DNA of 64,000 nt from Curvularia sp. ZM96 (lineage: Eukaryota; Ascomycota; Dothideomycetes; Pleosporales; Pleosporaceae): positions 5,766,001-5,830,000 of the forward strand of contig JAJGBQ010000001.1 in assembly GCA_022457065.1 (NCBI GenBank), read 5' to 3'. Position numbers and translations under genes: made by a program. This document shows positions 10,911 to 22,386 of the stretch, piece after piece (the stretch's first letter is position 1; each line of letters starts with the position of its first letter). A model generated the notes under the pieces. That model did not search any database and was not told the origin of the DNA. It saw only the letters and a program-made list of their open reading frames with translations.

Positions 10911-13900
10911 AGCACGGACATGGTAGTTCTTTTTCAAGCTTGCGAGACAAGGAAAGAAAAAAGGAATGTGGTTTTTTGTCTGGACCCCTAAATAAAAACG
11001 AAGATGCCGGCATGTTTGAGGCATGAGTCTTGGAGTCAAAAAGCAGGACCAGGACAGGAGCAACGGCCCATGTATGTACACTGCCTTGGCATGAGTCTTT
11101 TTCAAATGAACACTAGTAGTTGAAGACAAAAGGGGGCCTTTTTTTGTCTCATTGCAGAGGAGCGAAAGAAATTGAAATGCATCTCCTCATTGAGTTCCGC
11201 GGCCAGGTGCTGACGTCATGATGGTGATTATTTTCGTGATTGTCTTGGCAGTTTTGTGCATGTGTTGTGACTTATTTTATGGAGAGAGAGAAAGCGTATG
11301 TGCTTTCTGTGTGTGAAGAGTGTACCTTGTTGCTGTAGCATTCTTTGAGAGCTCTTTTGGAAACCAAAGTTTTCCTTTCTCTGCTCTCTCCTTTTTTTGA
11401 ATCAAGAGCTCACTCTTTTTTAAAAACATGATTCCTGTTTGGCATTTCACACTTGAGAAGAGGATCGTGTCTTACATTGGACATCATGCGCTATAGCCGT
11501 ATTGCGAGTGATTGGCTCAACGTTGATAGCATCCAAGCAGCCGTGCCTGGTGGGCGCATGGACACATGTAAAGTAAATAAGACAGAGTTCTTATCTTTTG
11601 CGCCATTCAAGCTAAGCCAGTCGTTCTTGGAGATAGACCCCTCATGAGTTCTATAACAAAGGGGTCTTATAGCTTACCAATTCATTCCAGAATGTGACGA
11701 CAGGGTACTGCTGTATAAAGCTTATTGGCAGGCAGGGCAGAATAACCAAAGGGTAGTTTCGGTGTGCCAATAAGCGCGCGTCAGAAAAGGGACATTGCAC
11801 GGGGGACGGCTCACAACAAAGTTGGCAGGATGCCTGCTAGCGACTCATTTCGCTTCTGCACAAGCATTTTTTGTGTGAAGAGAGTGATACGTCGTGCGTC
11901 TGCGCCTGTCAGCACACAATGGCAGAGTTGACATTGCGATATAGTTTCGGAGGAGCGCGGAGGGCGAGAAGATGGCGAGTATGTAAGCGACACGGAACAT
12001 CCGCGGAAGCCGTGTGTAAGGCTTGAGTGGTGACAACGTTAGAATTCATGTATGTAGGCAAAGCCGCGGTTGGAATGAGAGTATTTGTCGATGTTGCAAA
12101 TATTTAACCGGAGAGAAGCCGGACATGAGTTTGTATCTGGACTGCAAAGGGATGGGCAGGTGCGGAGAGGCGAATGGCCATCCGCCTTTTTGTGAGTTTG
12201 ACGGAGCTGTGGTGGAGGATTTCCACGCCCACGCCGACCCAAAAGTTCGGGGCTTAGGAATCGGGTCGCGACGCATCTAATCTCCACCAAGTGCCGATTA
12301 CATGTCGATGGTTTCTTCGCAGGGCCGATGTCATGATGTGAAAGATGTGAAAGATCGACGACGGCAAGCCCACCTCCCTGGTCCGGCAGCCACACACGTT
12401 GCCGGTTGCTGGTTGGCGGCGCCACCTGTCAGGAACAAGACTGAAGTGACTCGCTTGATGGTGGTGGGGGCAAGCCGCCTGCCGAGGAGCATGTGGTAAG
12501 GGGCCGGAAGGGGCTTAGCGAGGCACCAAAAGGGAAAGCATAGGCAGAGTAAGGCCCTGACAAGGCCATGCGAGTTTGTGATTCGAAGGCACCGCTTGTA
12601 TGCTTTGGAGAGTCCAAGGCACGCAGGAATGCTTGGCGGGTCGACGTGGCAGTCATGCAGCGGTGTAGTAGACGCGAGATTCAGAAGCAGATGTGCAGCG
12701 ATGCGCAATGTGCAGGTTTCTATTCCGAGATTGCAATGCTCATTTCCTATGCCATGCTGCGCGATGGCCTTGGTGTTAGCGCGCGAAAGCGTAATTGCTG
12801 TGGGGGCGATGGAACCCGAAAAGCGCTTGACTCCCTGTGCATATCGCGTGTGCTATGGCAGCGGGCAAACAGCCGTTTGATGCTAGACGTTGGCGCTGGT
12901 GCCTGGAGGAGCGTCTTAAGAGCGGCTTTTGAGACGGCTAGCAAAACTTGTTTGCCGCGATCCATGAACATGTTTGTTGGTCCATTTTCCCGGCTCCCGT
13001 CTGCACGTACTAGATGGCATATGTACATACACTCACATGGATGGTAGATACGAATACGAGCGCTACCCCATGTCGACGCGCGGATAGCCGTTGTTGTTCA
13101 GGGCTTGCGCTTCCTAGGCTGTCGTCCGATGCGGTTTGACCGAGCAGTGTATGGACAGTTGGGTTTAGGTCACGCAAGAGTCGCAGTCGAGGCTAGAGCA
13201 GTCCAAAGGCCTCGTCTGCCTCTCCACTGGCCAAGCAAGATCTCGATGGCAGTGGGCCTAAGGCCGGACGATATGGACAGGGGGTGCGAGGAAGTGGATT
13301 TGGTAGCAGGCGACTCTTGCAGCCAAAGGCAGCGGTGTCGGGAGCTCGAGGTAGAGTGGAGAATCGGTAGGCTAGGGCTGCGCGTCGGGAGCCTTTGAGG
13401 GGTGCCCAAAGCAGTGCGTGGTTGAGGGAGCTGTGCGCGCCCGTCTTGGCAACATGTCCTATCAGGGGACGATCGCTGCACCTCACCCAAGGCGGTCCCG
13501 ACACGCCAGACACGGCGGCAGCCATGTAAACATTACAGACCGCGACGTGTGCTGGCCACATGGGCCCGACCGACGTGCTGGCTGCCATGGGATGATTTTG
13601 TAGGTGCAGAAGCGGCTCGGATGCGGGAAGGCACCGGAGCCGTGCGTCGTGTGTTGGCCGTAGCCATGGCCAGGAATCAAGCAAGGCCGTGGCATGGCAT
13701 GCCATGGCAGCAAGAGTCGGGGCGGCGTGCGGCCGTTATGAAGGTCCGCAGTGGGTAAGCAGAGACAAGACACTGATTGAGAAAAAACCAATATACAGGG
13801 CTCGTTGCAGGCAGTGCGCCATTGTCGAGGCCCCTTTTGGGGAGCTCTGTATTCTGTGTTGCTTTTTTTACGCAGGATGGTGGGCTTCGGGGGCATCCAG

Positions 13901-15364
13901 GCAGCCGTTGGGAGAGGACGGGCAAGCAGGCGGGCGTGACAGCGGTTGCACGGCTCACAGTTGGACACAGCTGGTGGGCGTTGGGACGGAAGGGCTTGGC
14001 CGACGCAAATGCGAACGTCGACGTCAGACGCACGGGCCGCGGGCGCGGGCTAGCTGGCTTGGGCCTAGGGCGCGGCCGGCCTGGTGCTGACGCCTTGGGG
14101 AGGATGGGGGGTCAGATAGGATAAGATGGAGCGGGCATGGCATGAAACGGCCAGGACTCGCTCGTGCTCGACGCTGCGGCATCGCGTGCGCAGCTGAGAT
14201 AGATAAATGCACGCCGGAAGCACGGCGGTCGGGAGCGAGCAGAGCCAGGGCGCCGGTGTAGGCGGGCGCCTCAGATGTGTCCGTGGTGGAGCCAGTGCGG
14301 CGTCCAAGTGCGTGCAACAAGTCCAAGGCAAGGAGAAGCGGATCTCCATAATGGGCGGTCGTGGTCGGGGTGCCGCGCAAGCGTGCGAAATAGACTGTTC
14401 GGCGCCGATCCAGTGAGGGCGGCGCTGGCTGTGGCGCCATGCCGTGGTTGATGGGTGCCTCTGCATCTGCTGCGTCTGGTCTGCGTCTGCTGCTGATGCG
14501 CCTGCGTATGCCTGCAGACGCGTGGAAAGAACAGCAGCAGCATCAAGGCCAGAGACACACACGAGCGCAGGCAACGCGTCGCTCTGCTGTTACCGCCGCC
14601 GTCGCAAGACATGGCGCCACGGCAGCGCATGTGCCTCTTTTTTATCAAGCAAAAACAATGACGATACACAGCACGGCCCCGCCCATAATAAATCAGCCAT
14701 GCCATGCAGCTCGCGGCCACGGCGAGCGATAACCCCCAAAGCATGCTAGCGGCTCCCAGTCGAGCCTGTGGGCGGAATATCAAGCAATGCTCGCGGGCCT
14801 GGCAGTGCAGAGCCCTTGCTGACCACTACCCTCGCAGTGCGCTTCTTCGTCCGCCCACCACCCTGCCCCCATCGTACAAACACCCTCCCTTGCTCGTCCT
14901 CGCTGCTAAAACACTTGCGCTGTCCGCTTCCGCTCGCTTTTGCCTGCCGCGGATCCCCTGTGCAGCCTCCCTCTCCTCCTCCTCCATTGCTCCATTGCAA
15001 CCACCAGCGGTGCCTTCCACGCCGCCGCCGCCGCCCTCGCCGCCTGTCACGACCCAGTGTCCGTCCTACCTGCACTCGCGCAACCATCCCTCCCTCTCTC
15101 TCCATCCCTCTCTTATGACCCGGTCCGGATCGTCTTTGTGATTCGCCTCACTCTCTCTCTCTCTTGCGCGCATCTCTGCACACTCGTTTCCCTTAGCCTA
15201 TCTTAATCGATAATTCCCTCCGCTGCCGCTGCCCGGGCCATTGCATTGCAATCGCGATCCACCACACACGCGGCCCCAACCGCCAGCTTTTTGGCTCCTC
15301 TTCCGCAGCACTTCTCGCTGTTTTCCTCCCACCCTACCAACCCGCCACTTGTAGCCACCTCGAT
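10911..15364. other. 4.45-kb stretch without a supported gene
   Basis: The longest gap in the window. Open frames of 60-170 codons on both strands (for example near 12.6, 13.2-13.7 and 14.0-14.8 kb) have no recognisable domain and overlap one another in GC-rich sequence, as expected by chance. The last ~600 bases before the next start are strongly pyrimidine-rich (C/T runs around 14.83-15.36 kb), which fits a long promoter or leader of the downstream gene. A non-coding transcript is possible but cannot be shown. Confidence 0.5.
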
Positions 15365-17941
15365 ATGCCTCCAGCTGTCCCGCGGTTACGCATTCTCTCA
15401 GGTCCGTCATCCTCCCATAGCCGTGGGCACGATATCGATCCTCTGCTTGCGCCATCCACATGCTCAGCGGCGACTCGTGCATCGCCTACATCCTTCAATT
15501 GACTCTCACTGACACTCGGTAGTGGGCGGCAACGCCGTTTCAGCCTTCTTGTCGTGGCGACTCCAAGCCACCAACGCCTGCGACGTCACCCTTGTATGGA
15601 AGTCGGGATTCGACAGCGTCGCCCAATACGGCATCACATTCAAGTGCGTTGTGCCATCTCCGGAGATCCCGCTGCTCGGACACTGACAAGCTCTAGATCG
15701 GCACTTTACGGCAATGAACGGTTCAAGCCTCATGCTGGTATGTACTCCAGACAGCCTCTACAATCTGAACGTACAGCTTACACTCATCTTAGTCGTCCGT
15801 ACACCCGAAGATGCCGCACATTCTTCCAAGCAGCCTTTCGACTACGTCCTCCTCTGCGTAAAGGCCCTCCCCGATGTATACGATATCGCCAACATCATCG
15901 AATCAGTCGTTTCTCCTCAGCACACCTGCATCCTTATGAACACAACACACAGCCTGGGTGTCGAGTCATATCTCGAGCAGCGCTTCCCAACAAACGTCGT
16001 GCTTTCATTGGTGTCGGGAGCAGAGATTTCACAGCTGGGTCCTAGCGAGTTCGAGCACAAGGGCGCAACAGACATTTGGGTTGGTCCCGCCAACAAGAAT
16101 GCCAACATTCCACCACAAATTCAGTCAGACATGGCCGAGGCCCTTGCCATGACATTGAGCTCCGGCCAGGTGAATTGCAAGGTCTCCCAGAACATCCGCC
16201 AACAGCAATTCGAGCGAATGATTGGGTAAATTCCTCATCTCTTCTACCTCATTATATGCACCAACTAACATGATACAGCCCAATCGCGTTCCACCCCGCC
16301 AGTGTCTTGTTCGAGACACCCAGCCATGCTGAATTGATAGAAAAGGTTGGCGTCCGACCTCTGGTCAATGGCGTCATGGACGAGATGCTTGCACTCGCAC
16401 AAGCGTCAGAGTGCTCTTTCCCGGCCGATTTCCGAGAAAAGACATTCCAGGAAATGCTTCGTCCACAAGAACACAACAGCACAATGTGGCTCGACTTTGA
16501 GGCCAGACGACCCATGGAGATCGAGAACTATCTTGGTGCCCCCTTGAAGCTTGCCCAAGAAGCCGGTGTTGCTGTGCCTCGGATTGAAACGCTCTACGCG
16601 ACCCTCCATCACATTAACATTGCGAACCGAAACCGTCCAGCAGCGGGCGCTGTTCCCCCTATGCAGCCACCTCAAAATGGCACGCAACCACCTCCAAGGA
16701 TGTCTTCCGCCCCATTGCCGCGAGGGCCCCCTTCTCAAGGCTCCATGATGAATGGAAACGGCCCCATGAAGGGTGGTCCTCGTCCAGGTAGCCGTGCTCC
16801 CTCTATCAATGGTGGTCCTCCTCCTATGATGCGTCGCGGGCCCCCTCCAGGCCCCAACGGCTATCCCCCAAGGATGAACGGTCCCCCAAACGGACAGCGT
16901 CGTCCTTCGCTTGAAGGCGATGGAACCTTGGAAGAATTCTCCCACCTCATGCTTTACGACGACATGGTCCCCGATGGCCCCAGCGGTGGTCCTTACGAAA
17001 GCGCGGGCAGCTCATCTAACAACCTGTCACTTCGAGAACGAGAGCTGATGCTGAGACAGCGGGAACTACAAATCCGAGAGCAGGAGATGAACATGCGACG
17101 TGGACCTGGCGGTCCCATGGGTCGTGGTGGCCCTCCTGGTCCAATGGGTCCAATGGGTCGGGGACGGCCCCCGCCAGCTCCTTCGATGGCCGGGTTCGAC
17201 GAAGATGACGAAGATGGCGAAGACTTCTTTGACCCCATGGGAGGCAGACCGATGATCGATCCCGACAATTTTGACATGATGAGCGTTACATCGCGCCGCA
17301 ACCGCTCAGCACCCAGCGCCAAGCAGATTCGCCAGAACCCAGAGGGCGCAAGCTTCGGTCCTCCATCCAGGGGACCCCGGAATCCCTTCTCACGCCCAGG
17401 CATGAACAAGAACCGGAGTAGCACTCGACTAATGGCAGATGTCCCTGGTCTGCATGACTCTATCATGAACAACCCTCTCATGGGCTACTCGTCAGACCGA
17501 TACGGACAGGTTGATCGCAGTGCTATTGGTGCACAGTCGAGAACCAATTCACTGACATCCGCCCGTCTAGACGATCTCTCAGGTGGCGCCGGCTACGGTG
17601 CTTATCCCGCCCCCAACGGTCGTCGAGTCAGCCAGTCACCTGGTAATGCTCTGAGCCCTGGGCCCAGGCCCGGCGGCCGACCATCACCGCCCAATGGGTA
17701 TGCTTCCAACGGCATGCCACCGAATGGAAGACCCTCGCCTCCCGGTATGAACCAGCCAGGAGCGCCACAACATGTTGAGCAGCACGCTGGGGTGAGCAAT
17801 CTCTACCCGCCCAAGTCTCGTCCCCAAGTTCGCAGTCTGACTGGAAGCGCTTCCAACAGTAGCGCGGCTCTAGATTCTGAAAACTCTGCGCACAGCAGCC
17901 AAAGTAGCCTAGGACCCCGTCCTCAGGTCGGTGTTCGGTGA
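15365..17941 (+). CDS. ketopantoate reductase-like (ApbA/PanE) protein with long disordered Pro/Gly tail, Mug72-like
   Basis: Exons: 15365-15401, 15523-15643, 15697-15737, 15793-16225 and 16279-17941 (764 aa). The start is in a short first exon whose join gives LRILSVGGNAVSAFLSWRL, the Rossmann entry. YVLLCVKALPDV, HTCILMNTTHSLGVE and NIRQQQFERMIGP follow as in ApbA/PanE proteins, ending near residue 315. The remaining ~450 residues are rich in Pro, Gly, Met, Ser and Asn, with a predicted coiled stretch of R/E/L repeats (LSLRERELMLRQREL) near residue 450 and an acidic patch (DEDDEDGEDFF). This architecture resembles fungal Mug72-type proteins rather than metabolic PanE, so a direct role in pantothenate synthesis is doubtful. 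Four introns of 53-121 nt all keep frame. Confidence 0.85.
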
Positions 17942-19196
17942 AGGGCGACAATGTTCCGACTTTGATCTGGTGGTCATTGGTTCTGAGCATGTTGGGATAT
18001 TACATGGGCACTGTCTTGCCGCTTTGGCGAAATCACCTACAGTGTTTGGACCGGCACAAGCTTTCTCCTTGGACCACCCAGCTGGCATACCTCTCTAGGC
18101 GACTTCTTCTTTTCTTTCCTTCTTCATCAATTCCTTCTTCAAACACATTGGCACACCAAAATCGTTACTTGAGGACCGACCGAGCCCAATGAGCCCGTCG
18201 GGGTCCGAGCAGCATTATGAACCGAGCCAGGGCTTTGCCAAAAACGCGGATATTTAATGACGAATAGAAATGGGTTAGGAAGGGGTACACTTTGACGCAA
18301 ACGGACGGGCTGGTCATGGCCACTCTCAAGGCTGCTGTCTTTGGGATTTTTTCTCTTTTGTTGCTACCGTACATATTTGTAGATGGTTTTCTTTCTTGCA
18401 GCGTCAGCACCAGCCTCTCCTTGTCGTTTCCCCCCTTTCTACATATGGGTCAGCAACCGGGGCAGCCCTCTAATCATGTTTTCCTTGTCTTGCATGGGTT
18501 TTATGGTCAGCGGAGGGTCGGTGTTTACTCGTGCCACTTGTTTGCTATACTACGGAGTTTTCGATACATTGCACATGGATTTAGCTGCTTGTAATTCTGC
18601 GGCAGTTATGTTTATCTGGCTGCCTGGAGGGCTTTGATCTATCCCTACTGCGGTGGCTAGCTTGATGGCAAACATGGGGAGTTTCTTTTGTTCTCTTGTT
18701 TTTTTTTCGATTCTTCCTTTCCCTACAGTGGCGGGTTTGAAAGGGCATTATCATAGCGCAGTACACAAAAGCTAACGAAGCGTTTTCCTTGTCTGACGAA
18801 TGAGTTTGGCGTGAAAAGCAAAATACATATTCACATGATGAGGATGAGGCTCTCGGGCATCACGTGTTACTCGGAGGTGACATAGAGTACATAACACCGA
18901 CGTGCAGGAGCCGCTTACCCAAAGCGCTTGCTGGTTGCTGGGCCTCACAAATCCCATCGGATGCATGGCCCGTCTCAGTCGCTAGCGTAACGTGGCATGC
19001 AAAGCTGCCCGCAAGGCCACAGCACGGCTGACCCTGCTACCACTGTTCCGTCTTTCGACCAATGACCTGATCCTGAAGTGATGTTGTCTTGTCTCTCATA
19101 GTATGCAAGGTATGATGTACATGCATGCTCATTGAACGCCCAAGCTCGCCTGCCCCTCGTTCTCCGTCATAGCCACAAAAAGGCGGGGCAGCCGGA
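17942..19196. other. intergenic
   Basis: About 1.25 kb containing the 3' UTR of the upstream gene and the promoter of the kinase gene. Runs of T and C occur, but no supported gene or RNA. Confidence 0.5.
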
Positions 19197-21208
19197 ATGA
19201 GCACCAGCAATAATAGCACCACCTCCAGCTGGAGCAGCAGCCCAACTAAAGGCACGCGCTCGTCCCAGCCCCCAAGCCAGTGTCAGCAGCCAGCTCGGCC
19301 AGAAAATACTTCAAGACCTCTTGTGACCCACACGGTAGCCACCGTCCTTGTTCTCCTGCTAGCGCTTGGTACCGGTTTCTTCGCACCCCACCTGCCATAC
19401 GCCATAGTGCGAATCCTCAACAGAGAACAAGTACCTGGCTTGACCCTCCGGAGCCCCATTGTCTTCCAAGATCCTCCTGTCTGTCCCAAGCCCGAGCAGC
19501 ACGTCGAATTCGTTGGCACCTTCAACAGAAACCACAAGCGCAGCATGGCTCTCGCAGATCAGGCCAAGCAGGTGGCCGCCGAGTTTGAGTTTAGCGACGA
19601 TGCCGTCAACAAGGCTGTCAAGGAGTTCATAAGGGAAATGGGTAGGCACCGACACGGTGTGTGTGCTGGGAACAATCGCTGACACGCGCGCAGACGAGGG
19701 CCTGGAGAAGAAGGGCACCGAACTGAGCCAGATCCCGACTTATGTGACTGCCGTACCTAATGGCACGGAGAAGGTACGCTGCCATGCCCATGCGAAAAGG
19801 CTGGAACTAATACGAGCAGGGTCTCTACATGGCTGTCGACTTGGGCGGCACCAACTTTCGCGTCTGCTCCATCAAGCTGCACGGCAACACCACCTTCTCC
19901 ATTACCCAGAGCAAGGTCGCTATTCCTCGCGAGCTCATGGTCGCTAAGACGTCCAAGGAGCTCTTTTCCTTCCTTGCGAAACAAATCGAAGCTTTCCTGA
20001 AAGCCCACCACGAAGACCACTATGCCGGGACCCTCAGACGCAGAGAAGGAAAGGCTGGTGAGCCAGAGGAGGAGGAGATCTTCAACCTGGGATTCACCTT
20101 TTCCTTCCCAGTGCAGCAGATTGGCATCAACAAGGGCATGCTGATGAGATGGACAAAGGGCTTTGACATTGAGGATGCTGTTGGCAAGGACGTCTGCGCT
20201 CTGCTTCAGAATGAAATCGACGAGCTGCATCTTCCCGTCAGGGTGGCTGCCTTGGTCAACGACACCGTTGGAACCCTCATGGCACGCTCGTACACTTCTC
20301 CTGGAAAGACTGGCACCTTGCTTGGCGCCATCTTTGGAACAGGTACTAATGGAGCATATGTTGAGAAGCTTTCGAAGATCTCGAAGCTCACACAGGACAA
20401 AGCAGCCGGCGAGTACGACCAGTCCACAGGAGAGATGATCGTCAACAGCGAATGGGGCTCATTCGACAATTCACTCCGCACTCTGCCCAACAGCCCGTAC
20501 GACATTGAGCTCGACAAGAACTCGGTGAACCCGGGTATCCAGATGTTTGAGAAGCGTATATCAGGCATGTTCTTGGGCGAGCTTCTGCGCCTTGCTCTGC
20601 TCAAGCTCATCAAGGACCCCCAGGTCCCGCTCTTCACCGACGACAACTCGTCATCCAACGATGTTCACAGCACCACACAAATCCACGATGGCAGCCCAAT
20701 ATGGAAGCAGTGGGGTATTGACACAAGCTTCCTCAGCGTATGCGCTGGCGACCACAGCCCTGGCCTGCGCATGTTGAGACAGACTCTCGACAAGGAATAC
20801 GACATTTCCGCCGTCAGCGCCGAAGACGCAGAAGCAGTCCGCGAAATCGCCGGCGCCATTGGCCGCCGTGCAGCCCGCCTTGCAGCCGTCGCCATCGCAG
20901 GTGTCGTCATCAACACCGGGCGTCTGAACCAGCCCGCCGCTGCCACCACCGAAGCCAAAGCCGGTGTTGAGCCCCCTCGCGGCGACGTCAACGCCGACCA
21001 GGGCGACGAAATCGATATTGGTGTCGACGGCTCGCTCGTCGAGTTCTACCCCAACTTTGAAGAGTACATCCGCGAGGCTCTGCGCGCTGTTCCCGAAATC
21101 GGAGCCAAGGGCGAAAAGAGAATCCGCATTGGTATTGCAAAGGATGGTTCTGGTGTCGGCGCCGCGCTGATTGCGCTTGTGGCTGGAAAGGTCGCTGCGC
21201 CGCAATAA
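19197..21208 (+). CDS. glucokinase/hexokinase with possible N-terminal membrane-anchor extension
   Basis: Exons: 19197-19641, 19694-19773 and 19820-21208 (637 aa from this start). The catalytic part is a canonical fungal glucokinase: MAVDLGGTNFRVC (phosphate 1), LGFTFSFPV, TKGFDI, LVNDTVGTL, GTGTNGAYVE and NSEWGSFDN, ending in a GSGVGAALIAL block. It phosphorylates glucose with ATP. The usual family start corresponds to ATG 19545 (MALADQAKQ...), giving 521 aa. Upstream the frame stays open for 116 more codons to ATG 19197, with coding-like third positions, a Ser/Thr-rich head and a hydrophobic stretch (VATVLVLLLALGTGFF). I list the long form; the short form is the conservative alternative. 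An insert rich in A/E/D near the C-terminus is also present. Confidence 0.85.
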
Positions 21209-22213
21209 AGCAATTTTTAGAGAAAGAGAGAGAGAAAAGGGCGGAAGAGGGAAGCTCTCTGCCGCACCGGCATTGGATGAGCTCGGCTTCTTCTTTTTTT
21301 GGGATGATGACATGAATGCGTATATACGAATTGATTCGACGTTGCTACTGCTATGACCGTTGCATGTATGTAGAGAGAAATGCGTGTATTACTCATGCCT
21401 TTGTTCTGTGCTGCTCTGCTCTGTCTTAGTTTTTACCGCTCAAACAATAGGAATCGAAGAAATGATAAAGGAAAAGGAAAACAAAAATTATCGTTCCATT
21501 TCCACTGCTTTTCCCGAGTCCTGGACATTGAGAAAGAAACCTATCCTTCTTTCTTTAGTTCTTTTGTTTTGTTTTTTGCCGCTTCACCGTCTGTCCGTCC
21601 GTCCGTCCATCCGTCTTTCCTTATCAATAAGGGTCCCTTTTGATCTTCTTCTTTTTTTTGTTCTCTACATAGGTTGTTGTGTGCTTTTCGCACATTGGTT
21701 TTGCACGAGTTCAACAAGTTCCACGTACTGATTTGCGTTTATCAATTTTTTTTCTATTGAAGCTTAGGCCATGAGCGAGAAAGCATACAGGGTCGGAACG
21801 AGTTTGCGGTATCAAAGGGATGTGTGGGGTGTTGTGATGAAAGAAATATGTCTTGCTCTTGCGAAACTGCTGCGTGGACGGGTGAGAGAGAGAGGAGAGT
21901 GAACAAAGAGAACATGAGAGGGCTTAGGAGTTATTCAGACTGCTGTCGAGGTGAAAATCTGTGTAGCAAAACTTAACACTTTGAGAGCAGCTTTGTCTTT
22001 AAATAGGACACAAAAGAACTATTAAAGCCAAGTGCTTGAGAGCGATGTTTAATAAAACTCCATGACGGTCTTGAAAGGCAAGCGCACGATTGCATACGGC
22101 ACACTCTAAACGAACATCGGATGAAAACTCTAAAAAAATCATCAACCTCATCTCAGCATCTTCAGAGTCAAAAGGATAAGAAGAAGGAGCGTATTAAGAT
22201 AACAAAAAGAACT
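21209..22213. other. intergenic, low-complexity
   Basis: 3' flank of the kinase gene with purine (GA) and T-rich tracts and a short (GTCC)n-like run near 21.6 kb. No gene is supported. Confidence 0.45.
22204..22208 (-). terminator. Pol III T-tract terminator of tRNA-Lys
   Basis: Five Ts on the minus strand begin 6 nt after the tRNA discriminator base, as expected for RNA polymerase III termination. Confidence 0.7.
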
Positions 22214-22343
22214 CGCCCGACCAGGGACTCGAACCCTGAGCCTTGAGATTAAAAGTCTCACGCGCTAACCAATCTGGAGGAGGATGTTAGAATAAGGGCT
22301 TTGCTGCCGAGGAGGTGGTGATGTCTTACTGTGCCAGCCGGGC
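22214..22343 (-). tRNA. tRNA-Lys (anticodon UUU), interrupted by a spliceosomal-type intron in the D-loop
   Basis: The 5' exon is 22343-22330 (14 nt, GCCCGGC acceptor strand then TGGCACA); the 3' exon is 22273-22214. Joined, they give exactly 74 nt with a standard cloverleaf. The acceptor is GCCCGGC with GTCGGGC (one G-U pair) and discriminator G. The D-arm is GCAC/GCGC (one A-C mismatch at 12-23), the anticodon arm TGAGA-CTTTTAA-TCTCA (anticodon TTT), and the T-arm CAGGG-TTCGAGT-CCCTG. Between A14 and A15 lies a 56-nt insert (22329-22274) with a GTAAGA donor, CTAAC branch site and CAG acceptor. This resembles the mRNA introns of this window and not a tRNA-endonuclease intron, which lies at 37/38. 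Without the insert recognised, the gene looks like a 5'-truncated pseudo-tRNA. Confidence 0.85.
22274..22329 (-). other. spliceosomal-type intron inside tRNA-Lys
   Basis: 56 nt, donor GTAAGA, branch TTCTAAC about 14 nt before the acceptor CTCCAG. Size and signals match protein-coding introns nearby. It splits the Pol III A box (TGGCACA | ATTGG). Confidence 0.8.
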
Positions 22344-22377
22344 TGAATAGCTCGATGACAAAATCGATAATCCATAG

Positions 22378-22386
22378 TTTTATATA
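22378..22386 (-). promoter_or_regulatory. TATA-like element upstream of tRNA-Lys
   Basis: TATATAAAA on the minus strand lies about 35-43 nt upstream of the tRNA 5' end, where TFIIIB would bind. It could help transcription although the internal A box is split. Confidence 0.5.

Noticed and set aside
12039..14783. Several 100-170-codon open frames on both strands
   Set aside because: Mutually overlapping, GC-driven, no domain, low-complexity composition; most likely chance.
22214..22275. 5'-truncated tRNA-Lys pseudogene at an insertion boundary
   Set aside because: The missing 5' half was found 54 nt further upstream, ending in a perfect donor site; with the intron removed the tRNA is complete.
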